A stretch of DNA of 64,000 bases. Origin: Stichopus chloronotus (Eukaryota; Echinodermata; Holothuroidea; Aspidochirotida; Stichopodidae). The position numbers and the translations under genes were made by a program. Location: assembly GCA_021234535.1 (NCBI GenBank), contig CM037836.1, positions 16,165,111 to 16,229,110 of the forward strand, in the 5' to 3' direction. Positions within the stretch are counted from its first letter, which is position 1; every line of letters begins with the position of its first letter. The notes beneath the pieces are model-generated. The model ran no database searches and was not told where the DNA came from. It worked only from the letters and a program-made list of their open reading frames with translations. Below are positions 50,812 to 62,163 of the stretch, one piece after another.

Positions 50812-51588
50812 GGAAAAGGTCTCTTCAGGGCCACGGTAAAAACGAAACATTAGACACAAACTACGAATTCATCCGACATACCAACAAGAAAGTACTTTCT
50901 TTCAAGGTGAAATGTGTATGAAAATGCAAATACGTATTCTTCCATCCTTCAGTTTTTACCGGTACAAAGAAGGAGACGAAGCGTTTTGAAGTACGATTGT
51001 CTTCCGACAATTTCACTCAGTAATCTGTCTTTTGTATCATTCTCGGCATATTTAAAAGACTTGTACATGAATAGAAAGCGATCACAGTATGGTATTCGTC
51101 GTCTGCAACAGGTTGCCGAGTCATTTTGAGTTGTTCTCAACTGAGCCATCGTTGCCTGTGGTCAGTAAAATAATTTTTCTGCCTCTTGTCCTTCGAAGTC
51201 GCTTATGGCGTTATAACATTTAAGTTGTGCATCAAAACATGAAGAGGGAAATACATGTGGCTGTTATTAGAAACTTCCGTAAAGGTCTCATCTAATTGGC
51301 CAAAAAAAAAAAAAAATAGATTTCTGCCTCTTCACCTCGGCTCATGTCTCCATCCACTTACTGCTCCCTGTTTTGATAACCGTTTTGATTTGAGAGACAT
51401 TGGTACAGACTTTGAACCTCTGCGACAGACTCGGCATCAGAGCATTGCTCTACGTTATTCTTTTAATCCATTGGTGTAAGCAGGGGAGTAAAGTTTACTT
51501 GAATACCAACTTGAAACTGGATGTATCACGCAAAAGTGAAGGACGTCTAAACTGTATTGCTCATTTCTTATGAACTGAAATTGTTTCC

Positions 51589-51815
51589 TTTGTGTCTAAT
51601 GTTTCGTTTATATCCAATGAGTTCGTTTGTGTCTAATGATTTAGTTGCGTGTAGTACGTGTTTCGTTTGTGTCTAATGAAATCGTCAGTGTCTATCGATT
51701 TAATTGTCTCTAATGCTTTTGCTTGTGTCTACTGATTTGGTTTGTGTCTAATGAATTCGTTCGTATCTAATGGTTTGGTTTGAGTCTACTGTTTCCGTTG
51801 CCTACTTTTTCCGCT
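51589..51815 (+). repeat. Degenerate minisatellite, unit like TTTGTGTCTAATGATTTCG
   Basis: Roughly 20-base units: GTGTCTAATGTTTCG, ATATCCAATGAGTTCG, GTGTCTAATGATTTAG, GTGTCTAATGAAATCG, GTGTCTACTGATTTGG and GTGTCTAATGAATTCG. At least ten diverged copies. Confidence 0.8.
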
Positions 51816-52212
51816 TACGGCGTAGTCTGCTACTGTCTTACGTCTACCGTTTCGATCGTAAAATAGGGTATGCACTCTCTGTCAATAATATTAGTGTCAT
51901 CGGCGTTCCATAAATTAACAAGCAACGTGCCAACAACTTTTTCTCAAAAGTTCCACCATCTCGGCCTTTTCGGAAAGTCCCAAGCGTCTTTCCTCTTCAA
52001 TTCTCAGTGACAAAATAATAGGAATAGAATAAACATAATAACATAAATTGGATTCTTTTATCTAAGCGGAAGTCATAATGCTTGATACAATAAAACGATT
52101 TTATTTGTACGAGTGGCAAGTATTTTATCAACTTTATAAGGTTGTGGTGGAGTGGAAGGGGGTACCAAAGTTGAATAGTGTGAGATTCTTATCTTAAAGT
52201 TTGTTTTACAGA

Positions 52213-52515
52213 AGAAAAAATCATATTTTTTAAAAATTAATATTCATGAACGCAATGATACATTATTCAAATTAAGACGGTACAGTAATTCTATTCAAGA
52301 AATATGTTTGTCACAGAGAGAAATTCAGTTCTGTATCTCTCATGAATAGCTTATTTACTCAAACCTTACAGATTCAAATGATGAATCATGAGTGAATCAT
52401 CTTATGCGTTTTTGAGGAGATGAAGTTAGTTTCGCTTTTGTTTGGTGAGATTAAATGTTTAAAGAATGATTACAATTACTTACAGAAAAAAAATCAGTAT
52501 ACTTCCCAATTGGAA
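52213..52515 (+). repeat. 315-bp dispersed repeat family, copy C
   Basis: The most diverged of the four clear copies. It shares AATATTCATGAACGCA, TTCAAGAAATATG, GTCACAGAGAGAAATTCAG, TTTGAGGAGATGAAG and GGTGAGATTAAATG in the family order. Confidence 0.65.
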
Positions 52516-54148
52516 GTTCTTAGCATGCCTATCCTATCCTATCACTCACATCGTGTATAGCATGTGACAGGTGCTGTATGTACACCAGTCTTGCCTAACG
52601 TAGAAGTTCAGCGTTTATAGCATGGTAATCACTTGTAATGCTCTTCGCCTCTTCAGCCCAAATGTGAACAATCGACAATCTTAAAAAAGTAGACATATCT
52701 TTCCATATAATTTTTGTTGTTGGCCTGTCTAAGTTGCTGGTTTGAACAAATTATACGTTGCACTATCCGCAGATTTCCGTGATTACGAACGATACATGGC
52801 ATTTACACGGTGGTGACATTTCCTGAACGCTTTCATCAGATTCAAGGCACTGTAAGAAGCTTAAGGCAGCCTGGCGTCCTAAACGTTCCCCCTATAAGTG
52901 TGGCGGAGTGAAGCGACAAATCAGAACTAGCAAATTAAGCAATTGAGTAGGGTGGGAGATGGGGGGGGGGGGGAGGGGTGAGTCTTCGAATGTATGTCCT
53001 TTAAGAAGTGATGCCCTTTTGAAAATGTGTAGTAAATATTCAATTATTTATCTCTTCCATGATATGAAGAGATGTGATCCCGTGACAGGAAACACGTGCT
53101 GTCATTAGTTACAAGAATAAATTGCTACGGGATAGCACCCGGCCAACCCCGTGGCCTCACAAAACTTAAGACAGGATACCAATTAATGATTCTTCCTTCG
53201 CGCCCAACAATCTGAACATTTGCTGACACTGTGATCCTACGTTTTGTTGAAAGGAAATCATTAAACTGATGACACAAGCCCGTTGTGTCAAACTTGATTA
53301 GGAACCGACACTTTGAGCGCGATTGTTTTCTGTTGTAAGTCATGTGTAGGCTCTTTCACCTAACACAGTACTGCCATTTTGAGATGCCTAAACCACAGCA
53401 GGACGTATGTTAGCAGACGACGTAGTCATAGCAGAGACCTTTTATTACACCTGTTGGAGGGATTGCGTGTATGAATTCGTTTAACTGATGTGTCGTCAGT
53501 CTTGTTTAATAAAGAAGTTTTTTCTACCGTTTTGAAATATTCTTCGATACGATCGCTCATATTTGACGGTTGAGAATAAAACAATTGCTGTAAAGGCCAG
53601 GATGGAGTTTCAATGGATTTTCCGTTTTAATTACCTCTACAGTGTGTTTACATAGAAGTTGATCTACTGTCTCTTGGAATATATCTGGAATGCATGGCCA
53701 TTTTTTTTTGTTTTCTGAAAAGGAGTAAGTCCTGATACAGCTCTCAAGAATCTACCTTGGCCTGTCACAATTCCGTGTTACTTGTATATACCAACATGCA
53801 TATCAACCGTGACGATCAACCCACTGATTCCGTTTGATCGGTGTAATGGCTGAAGGGTAAGATATCGAAATTAGCTATATGCCGCTTCTAGAAGCCTGAC
53901 TTTTACCTATAAGTGTACAGATATGCCTGCATAGTATACAGTACTGTACATATCATTTTAAAACAATGTCGCCACAAGTGGAGTTCCTTGTCTTAATCTT
54001 CCCTATCTCTCTCAACGATTATTTTTTAGTGTGTCACCATAGGACATCTATTTGTGTCGACGTCATATTCGGGAAGCTATGATTAAGGACGGTGTACTTT
54101 CCATAATTTTGTAGCCTATACTTCTGTCTGATGGAGTGAGAGATCGCC
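52516..54148. other. Upstream region of the second Ig-receptor gene
   Basis: No gene was recognised. It holds a 13-base poly-G at 52961. A 72-codon minus-strand open frame at 53125-53343 has no recognisable family. The promoter presumably lies here but no core element stands out. Confidence 0.45.
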
Positions 54149-55960
54149 ATGGAAACCACATTTCCTGTGATCTTATTTTGGTGTTTCGTTGTAGCAGCGT
54201 CGTCTGCTCAGATTCCCGAAACGGTCGAAATTCAACCCATATCAGCGTTAGCCGGAGAACGAGTGACTCTATCGTGTCATATCGATTATTCCGGTACCGA
54301 AAACATGAATGCCCACATGGCCCTCTGGAGAAAATTGGAGACCGCTGACTTTAGGTCTAATGGCAACCAGACAGAAGAAATACCCGTTGACCTCGGGGAG
54401 AGAGTGACAGTAGTCAATGATCACAAACACGTTGGTAAATTTCAGTTGATTATTAACAACGTTTCTGTCGATGACAGCGGAATCTATCAGTGTTACATAC
54501 TTAGGCTTCCAAACCTCGACATCTCTGTTTTATCGGCTGTTAATCTACGCGTTATGATACCGCCCACCGACGGATATCCGAAATGCCGGTTACTCGCGTC
54601 TGTAACGCCACCGCTTTCGATGGGAGACTTATTTACGCTCAAATGTGTCTCGAAAGGAGGAACGCCACCGTCGAGGGTGAGATGGTATCTTCGAGGTGAA
54701 CCAATTTCAGATATAGGGGAGAACATTGTTACATCACCCAGGATATTTAATGCAAAGGATTTTAACGCGACATATACATGTAAAGAAGAAAACGAAGCCT
54801 TAGCCGAAGTTAGGGAATGTTCGATTACACCGAGGGAAACCAATTTCCGGGTGAAGATCTCCAAAGAATCGGAGAATGGCAACGACAGACTAAAATGCCA
54901 AATATATGGAAAAATGTCTCAGGCAGCGGCGAGGTTTGATTGGTTTTTAAATGGAATGAAAGTTGGCGTGACAGTGACGAAAAGTATATCCGATGTTATT
55001 GAGATCAATTCCAGGACAGAGAAGGTAGCCCTCATCTGTTGTACAGTTACCTTACCCGAAGAGTCGGTAACAAACTGTACCAAATTACGTAGTCACAGAA
55101 GATCCAAATCCGAAGAGGATTCTGACGTGAACCTCGATAGCGACTTTAGTGAGTACTTTGACTACACAGAAATGGCAGATGACACGAAGACCGTGGATGA
55201 CGTCGCTTCTTCTCGTTTTGCTGTTGTCATGGCGATCTTAGTTGCGGCTTTGGTCGGAACTACGTTAGGAGTTGCCATGGTCACCGTGTTCCTGATCTGC
55301 ATGACACGAAAAAATGACGGACCAGTTTCAATTAATATCCGAAGGAAGGAGACAAAGAAATCACAAAACAATGAATCCACCAGGAAGAACTTCTCCATAA
55401 GGTCTGAGCAGTCACAGACACCAGGGGGTCACGTTTCATTCAAACGACGGCCTCTCCGTGCTAGGCCAATTTCACGTTCTTGGACGTTCGACACCCGGTG
55501 TCTGACCATCAACAGCATATTTGACGACCTCTCGTTGTTACGTAACGACAACGTCACTTCCGTGTCTTCTAACGAAGGTAACACGACCGAAGACACTGTG
55601 GTCAACACTTCTTCGGAATGCTACCTGCCTCTACGACCGGAGAGTATATCGTCATCAAAGTACGAAGGGCTCGGTTCGCACGCGGTCGTTGGTCAAACCC
55701 AGTCTTACGAAGTGCCGTTGTCGGCAGAGGAATCCCTAAACTACGAAGACATACAGAACCAAGGCAGCGACAGTTGGGAGTCAGAACCTGAAGACGACGG
55801 AGTCGATGACGTCAGTTCAAACGATTTGACGCAAAGAGAACCGTTTTATCATAACGATTCGATGAGAAAGTCGACATCGGGACTAGGAAACCGATGTCAT
55901 AACTCCATCATAGCAAAATCTGCAAGTGAAGAATGCCACACAAGTTTCGTTGATCCATAG
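54149..55960 (+). CDS. Intronless Ig-superfamily receptor with ITIM-like tail, gene 2
   Basis: A 603-residue paralogue of gene 1. The start is fixed by an in-frame TGA 12 bases upstream and a strong GCCATGG context. Signal peptide about 1-20. Ig1: C43, W60, D-D-S-G-I-Y-Q-C115. Ig2: C166/C211 plus an extra pair C146/C224, the same layout as gene 1 (both enter from a V/L-x-I-P-P linker and share G-G-x-P-P before the core Trp). Ig3: C250, W265 and C297/C298. An acidic stalk holds S-E-Y336-F-D-Y339-T-E. Transmembrane helix about 357-384. The tail has S-K-Y505-E-G-L and L-N-Y532-E-D-I, both ITIM-like and 27 residues apart, plus Y492-L-P-L and Y520-E-V-P. The tail is longer than in gene 1 and ends with acidic and Ser-rich stretches. 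Likely an inhibitory or adhesion receptor binding SH2 proteins; this is inferred from motifs only. Confidence 0.9.
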   Translation: METTFPVILFWCFVVAASSAQIPETVEIQPISALAGERVTLSCHIDYSGTENMNAHMALWRKLETADFRSNGNQTEEIPVDLGERVTVVNDHKHVGKFQLIINNVSVDDSGIYQCYILRLPNLDISVLSAVNLRVMIPPTDGYPKCRLLASVTPPLSMGDLFTLKCVSKGGTPPSRVRWYLRGEPISDIGENIVTSPRIFNAKDFNATYTCKEENEALAEVRECSITPRETNFRVKISKESENGNDRLKCQIYGKMSQAAARFDWFLNGMKVGVTVTKSISDVIEINSRTEKVALICCTVTLPEESVTNCTKLRSHRRSKSEEDSDVNLDSDFSEYFDYTEMADDTKTVDDVASSRFAVVMAILVAALVGTTLGVAMVTVFLICMTRKNDGPVSINIRRKETKKSQNNESTRKNFSIRSEQSQTPGGHVSFKRRPLRARPISRSWTFDTRCLTINSIFDDLSLLRNDNVTSVSSNEGNTTEDTVVNTSSECYLPLRPESISSSKYEGLGSHAVVGQTQSYEVPLSAEESLNYEDIQNQGSDSWESEPEDDGVDDVSSNDLTQREPFYHNDSMRKSTSGLGNRCHNSIIAKSASEECHTSFVDP

Positions 55961-58214
55961 TTCGGGTACTGGCGGTATATAGTCGCATGATACTTAGATA
56001 CGACCAGATAAGAACAGCCTCGGATAAGAAGAAAACAATGTTTCGACATTTTGATAGTAACCTGTTCCTTTCTGTTCTAAGGTAATGCATCTATTTAACG
56101 AGCGCCGTAAAAGAGTGTGACCAAGAACACTTGTTTTTTGCCATTTTTCTATACTTAACAGACCTACTGGTCTCATGTGTTGCTTTCAAATTACCTCCTG
56201 GGGTAACATATTTTTCTTGCAGTTTTTTAATTAAGACTTGCTGCAAGATAATTATTTTTTTTTTTTTATTTGTCATGTGTGTAAAGTCACCTTGCTACGG
56301 GGTGACTTTGAACACCTACTTGTTGCCACCTTCCATTCAGTCCTTGTACACACAATTTTGGCTGTTTTTTAAAATACAACAAATGTGGTGATGTGAAAGC
56401 CAATGCCTCAGCTTTGAACCATCTATACATCATAACTGAATGTGTAAGTTGTAGGTTTGTTATAACCAGTAAGGTACATAATTTTGTTTTGTTGAACTAC
56501 GTGTTCAAAGTCATCTCATCACCCTTTTCGACAACCTAGACAAAAGGAAAAGAGACTAAAGTTACCCCTACTGCTGATAACTCCTACAACTACCATGCCT
56601 GATGCAAACATGTTAACATTAATTTGATCGCCTCTGTTTCCATTGTAACGACTAAGACTTTTGACACCAACGAAAATTGTGATAAATTGGGGAGGGGGTG
56701 GTTTGGGTGTCAGGGTAGACAGAAGAGAAAGTTGAAGAAAACTTCAAGTTGAAGTATTTTGACTGCGAGTATTTATAGACTGCACTTGTAGATAAACATC
56801 CCAACCAGCAGCAATGATAAAGCTAAATTGCTTTTTTGCTGCATATAGAACTCTGCAATAGTTGGCTATTCACCTTTGTGAAAACCACCATCGCTTACAA
56901 TTTATCTGAAAGCGAGATTCAATTAATTTTTATATCGTTCCAGTGGTTTCATACGATAATTGCAATTCTCAAACCTCAGTGTCTCCAGGCTATCGGCACA
57001 CTACCAATATCGCACAATCCATATAACTTTCTTATTCAAGGTCGAAGAGCCGGAGGAGGTGAAGGGGTGGGGGAGGGGGTCAAGAATCTAACTTACGTGT
57101 CGCTACAATAACAAGACTTAACCAGGACAAATCTCTCGACACCGAAGGTATTACAAAATATACCTGCATGTACAAGACAACGCCTTAACATCAGGCCAGC
57201 AAAAAAAAGTATCGAATGCTGCTAATTAATAACATATCATCAGCGTGAACACTGTCTTACGTCGCGCCAAACCCGGTGATTAAGTGAGACGTGGAACTGG
57301 GGTAAATCTTAACCACTTTGCAGCGCATGCGATGAAAACAAAATGTGCGACTACAGTAATTCGATCTGAAACCCTCCGACGAAACTGAGGATCGACTTCC
57401 AGATTGAACTGGTATGAAGAAAAAAAAACGACTTGCGAACAACATTCGCTTTTACCTAATAGTGATTGATTAGATCAATATAGAAAAATGATTCACAAGC
57501 CCCTTCTATTTATTTCACTTGAAAGTGTAATAACATAGCAGAATGCTCCAATGTGTCAAGCTAATCTTATCTTTTGAATTATTTGTTAAGCCATTTATTG
57601 ATCACTTTCTTCATTTTAATTGGCAACATGTTGAAAAGCAAAAATAAAAGAAAGCAGAATAAAACAAAAACAATACGCTGTTGTGTCCTTTACATAAACA
57701 TTTGCGAATTGCAAGCAAGTTAATCTTTAAGCAGCCATTATTCAGTTAACAGACATTTAAAATGTCACGAACTCTGTGCTCAAAGAAACTCACTGAAAAT
57801 GAGTTGCATCGGCTGTGGTACCTTAAGCGAGAGTGCCCGATCCTCATAAGGGAAAAGAAAATCCCAAAAGAATGTTTTTGAGTAGTTTCAGCACAATTCA
57901 ACTTCACAGAGCAGGAATGTTTTTGTGACGTATATTTAGTTACTGCAAATTATCCACGTACAGTTGCAAAACATACAAAGCTTGGAGGAGGTCTTTGAAG
58001 CAATTTCTGTAGAAACCTTTCCACAAATGTATCATGCATATCGGTTTAAATTTTAGAAGTTGGTGACACGGAATTATCATCAAATTATCATAATTATTAT
58101 CCTCATCATAAGTATGTAGAGTATCGTTCCGCCTATAGCTCGTACTAGGGTCCCATCTTTAAAGGGCTACACACTCCCTCCATTTTTGACCTTTACACGT
58201 ACCAATCACGGTCT
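55961..58214. other. Downstream of the second Ig receptor, no gene seen
   Basis: The first part is presumably the 3' UTR. An AATAAA occurs near 57641, far downstream. No protein-like open frame was found; T-rich and A-rich runs occur near 56250 and 57420. Confidence 0.45.
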
Positions 58215-58440
58215 TCTTCCAAACGTTCTCGAATCTTACTTGACCTTTAACTGTCCTTCACTCTTATAATACCCGTTCAAGAAATCAGCTGCATCCTCCC
58301 GTGTCGAAAACACGTGTAAAGAAATCCCAAATGTGATGTACAGGTGTCAAATTGTGGAATTCTCTTCCTGTAAGTGTCATGAATTGATTGTCTTAACCAT
58401 CATTTAAACGAAACCTTAAAACATACTTGGTAAATAGTTC
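58215..58440 (+). pseudogene. Decayed non-LTR retrotransposon, C-terminal reverse-transcriptase ORF end
   Basis: In one frame from 58259 the translation reads H-S-Y-N-T-R, then L-H-P-P, then G-V-K-L-W-N-S-L-P-V-S-V, then F-K-R-N-L-K-T-Y-L. This is the familiar tail of jockey/CR1-type LINE proteins (YNTR ... LH.P ... G.KLWNSLP ... FKR.LK.YL). Three in-frame stops (TGA before the C-T-G-V-K segment, TGA after M-N, TAA after L-S) and a likely frameshift just upstream show that it is dead. The rest of the element was not found; only about 220 bases remain. Confidence 0.8.
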
Positions 58441-59329
58441 CCAACTGACACTCTTAAACAATCTACGTACTTTTATCTACTTACTTTTAACCCCTCTTGC
58501 CCTCTTTGTTTTCGTCCTCCTTCCTTCCTTTTTTATTTATTTATTGATTTTTCTTTATTTTTGTAGTTACGTTATTCATACGGCCAGACTAGAAAGACTG
58601 ATATTTCTGGTCCTTCATCTAGCATTGTGAGTACATGCATTCTTTTATAAGTACAGATATTGTAGTATAATCGTTTTATAAGAAATTTATATTTGCTTTA
58701 TATTGTCAATATTCCATTAAAATATTCTGTTGTGAATTTATTTGAGACATACAGTAAATCAAATCACACTTATAGTCAGCGTGGAAGTAGCATAGAGGTA
58801 AATCATAAAAATGTAAAAGCTGACGTTCTAAGTAGGTGGAAAGGGGCAGCGGACCCCTTCCAAACGCATCTCCTGCTGGGAAAAGCTAACTCCATAACTG
58901 GTTGGAAAATTCCAGCTGACACACTTCAAAAATGGAAAAGTGCTCTAGGGAAATTTACCCCACTGGGTCCATGCACCAAAATTTGCCATTTTTTTTTTGG
59001 AGGGCCGTCTTTGAAGGTGCCTGGGGGACCCACCCCTACCCAATTGATACCAGCTGACGCCCATTTCCTGACTCACTGTCACGGTCTTACAGTAGTATAT
59101 TTAAGGGTTCAAACCTTCTGGGCTTGGTGGGGTAAGCCAAAGATCTCGCAGACTCCTGGTCTGAGTAGCTTTTTTACCCCATGAGCTTGTTGAAATAAAT
59201 TGGGTATTGTACAAAGCACTACTATTTGGACATATACGAACTGAGTGGAATTGACATATTCCTTTTTCCTATTTAAAAGCGGTAATTTGAGCTAAATCTC
59301 TCTTGCTCTTTTCCGTGCACACTCTCCTT

Positions 59330-59900
59330 TTGAGTTTTCGACATTTGACCTCTGGCGAAATCAAATGACCATCGAACTCCACCAGCTAGAAAAGCACTTT
59401 CCTTTTAATATGGCAAAGCAAATAGGACGTTTGAAAAGTATCCATCACACTAACTCCTGAGGTATGTTGCAGTTACAAGAGTTTTTGTGTTTGACGTCTG
59501 GTGACCCCACATGACCTTTGACCTCCCCAAAACATTAGTGTGGCAGTAGCTAGTATGCAGTCTGGATTGTGTGCGTCTGTGAAGCTTAAGAGGATATCTC
59601 AATGGGAACTGACAATTCTCAAACTTGGTACATAGATGCCCTATAATGAGGAAGAGCACTTTTGTCTTTGGTGGAGGTCAAAGGTCATCTGGTCTCACAA
59701 TAGGCCAAACTTAAAATATCTTGTGTGCAAACTATTTGAACTTAGGAATGATGGATACTTGTTACAATTGTTTTATGTGTTTGTCACATTCGATGAAAGA
59801 ATCCCATTGTCATCTAGGATCACAAAAGGTCAGACACTAAAGAGTTGGTGCACCCAAATCTCAAGTTAGGAAAGATGGAGAATTTTCATACTTGACATGC
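59330..59900. repeat. Diverged repeat with inverted AGGTCAAAGGTCA cores
   Basis: Contains TGACCTTTGACCT at 59512-59524 and its complement AGGTCAAAGGTCA at 59675-59687, with flanking words related in inverted order (CTGGTGACCCCACATGACC; GGTCATCTGGTCTCA). Weaker relatives lie at 59340 (GACATTTGACCTCTGG) and 59827 (AAAAGGTCAGACAC). Looks like diverged units of one repeat family. Confidence 0.6.
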
Positions 59901-60158
59901 AGGTTTGTCATTTGAGCAGAAGGACGCTAATTGGTTTCTCTCTCATTGAAACTACCAATACATCAATTGAAACAATGTCAAATAAACACGTCCTCTTAAT
60001 GAAAATCCTACATTATTGTTATTATTGGGAGCTGCTAAATGTAGAATAGACCTTCCAGAGAGCTGCCATGTGACCAACAAATCGCAAAAAAAGAGACAAA
60101 CATTGGATAAATGAAAATAAAGAAAAAAGACACTAGTAGTAGATAATGGAACAAAAAT

Positions 60159-60164
60159 TTTATT
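60159..60164 (-). promoter_or_regulatory. Possible minus-strand polyadenylation signal
   Basis: AATAAA on the minus strand, followed by a T/G-containing stretch. It would suit a gene whose last coding exon is the candidate at 62164-62241, implying a 2-kb 3' UTR. The motif alone is weak evidence. Confidence 0.25.
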
Positions 60165-62163
60165 GTGAATTTTACATATTTCTTCTCACTTTCATACAAG
60201 ACATGTCTTCCAGCACATTTTAGCTAATCAACGAGCAGGTAACATTCTTTAACCAGGATAGAGAGGTTAGAAATAATCAGCTGCATATGTTGACTGAACA
60301 TGGACTGGGAAAAGACATGTGCTCCAAAGAATCACAAGCGTCTCCTTCAAAATTAATAACTGACGACGCTGTTTGTGTTTGCCAAGTCAAAGAACAGAGA
60401 AAACTTTAAACTTCGACCTTTGTTAAACTGATTCTCTTTCAGGGATGTGAAAGTTAATGCCATGTGAATGACACGGTATCCCATCTTAACCCTCTTTCTG
60501 TCATCTTTCTAATGACAATGGATTCAGTGTAGTCTTGGGTCCTTGATGTATATAACAAAAATATATTGTAGATATAACAACACCCAAAAGTTCTACTCTG
60601 AAGCATTTGGTAAGTTGACTTTCAGAAATACACAAGATAATTATCGTAAGCTGACCAAAGAATTCATTGCACTAAAGAAAGGAATATAAAGGAAAGAAGA
60701 AGGTTGCATTTACTGACGAGGAAAAGCGGACTCATTTCAGAAGTTGCAGCATCATCAAACTCCTATTTACACCCCTTAATTCTCTTTCCTATACTGTAGC
60801 ATAATTAATCACTGTGATGTACAAAACATACTGTGTAAGTGACTATGAACGTTACTGATATAAAATCACAGGAGAGATTCATTTTACTTTCTCCTGACCA
60901 AGGAAAAGTATCAGCTCTGTTGCAGGTTATCCATTCAAGCTGAACTGGGGCCATCAAAAATCCTGTTCTTCAAGTCACATTTAGACAAAAAATACTGTGG
61001 TTTATCCTGTTATCAATCGCATCCCCATAGGTCATTTTTATCAACTCACTGTGACTCTATCCCACTAAGGTAGCAAAAAATTAACACAATCAATTAAACA
61101 TGAAATGCCTGTGATTTCTTGGGCAGTACTTTGTATAATGGTGGGGGATACTGATTACTTTAACAAGATCAGTTTTACCATGGGAACCACTTGATCTTCA
61201 CCATTCACTACATCCAGTAGCGCCAACCTACCTTTACTCCACTGAGACCATGCAATGTTGGCAAACAGTACACTTTGTTCCAGGTTAATGTTTGTATGCT
61301 CACAGGATCTAGTTCCGTGGTTATGCTGCACAGTTACAGCAAACCACCTCACTCTCAAGATAACGCTAGTCACTCTCTAGGGACTATCACAAATGAGAAG
61401 TATTCGCCCAGGAATCAGTGCTGCAAAAACTTCACTCATACAGCAGCCATTCTCAGAAACCCCAAAGTTCCGAAACTGCCGGACATCTGGTTGCAACAGA
61501 CCTGGTCAGATGATCTAACCAAAATTCAAGAACACCATACATGTGCATTTGATGATGAAGCTCTGCCTTGCGGCTCACAGTTATGAATACACAAGGAAAA
61601 GGGCTATAATGAAGAGTACATGACATGATCAACACCAAAAATTCCACTCACTGAGATCCATCGTCGCACCAGCGTGAGATCGGATGCTCCAAGAAAGCTA
61701 ATCACATGAAGAAAGGAATGAACGCTCTCAGAGAATCTAAGTTGTCCTTTCGATAATATGGAGATATGTCCTTGCAATATGGAGATATGTGCCTTTGGTA
61801 TTTAGGCTTGAATTCAATATGGAGCAGTATCCAGTCTGTTCTATTTCTGTGAGTGACATATACAGTATGTTTCATAGAGAATCCAAGTTATTCTGCTTTC
61901 AAAAAGGAGTATCTGAAATGTCTGAATTTAGAGAAGACATCACCACTGGATATTGTCTGAGCACAGAAATTTTCTCAGAGAGGTCAATGTCCTTGAATAA
62001 TCGCAAATTCTCGGAGCATTCCCTGTGACCGACTCTGGTGCAATGTGGGTAGTCCGTCACTGAATTCAACTTCAATGCAGCACTCATCATGATTCAAGGA
62101 GAGGTTCTCTTACTTCTTCCTTCCACTTCTTTTTGCCTCCTGATTATCATCTCATGATCCCCG

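Noticed and set aside
50553..50859. Overlapping Phe/Arg-rich open frames on the minus strand
   Set aside because: They are translations of the TTTCGA minisatellite in several frames; no start context, domain or non-repetitive core.
53125..53343. 72-codon minus-strand open frame with semi-protein-like composition
   Set aside because: No recognised motif, no splice signals around it, and not supported by neighbours.
61155..61647. Overlapping open frames on both strands
   Set aside because: None has domain features; probably 3' UTR or intergenic sequence.
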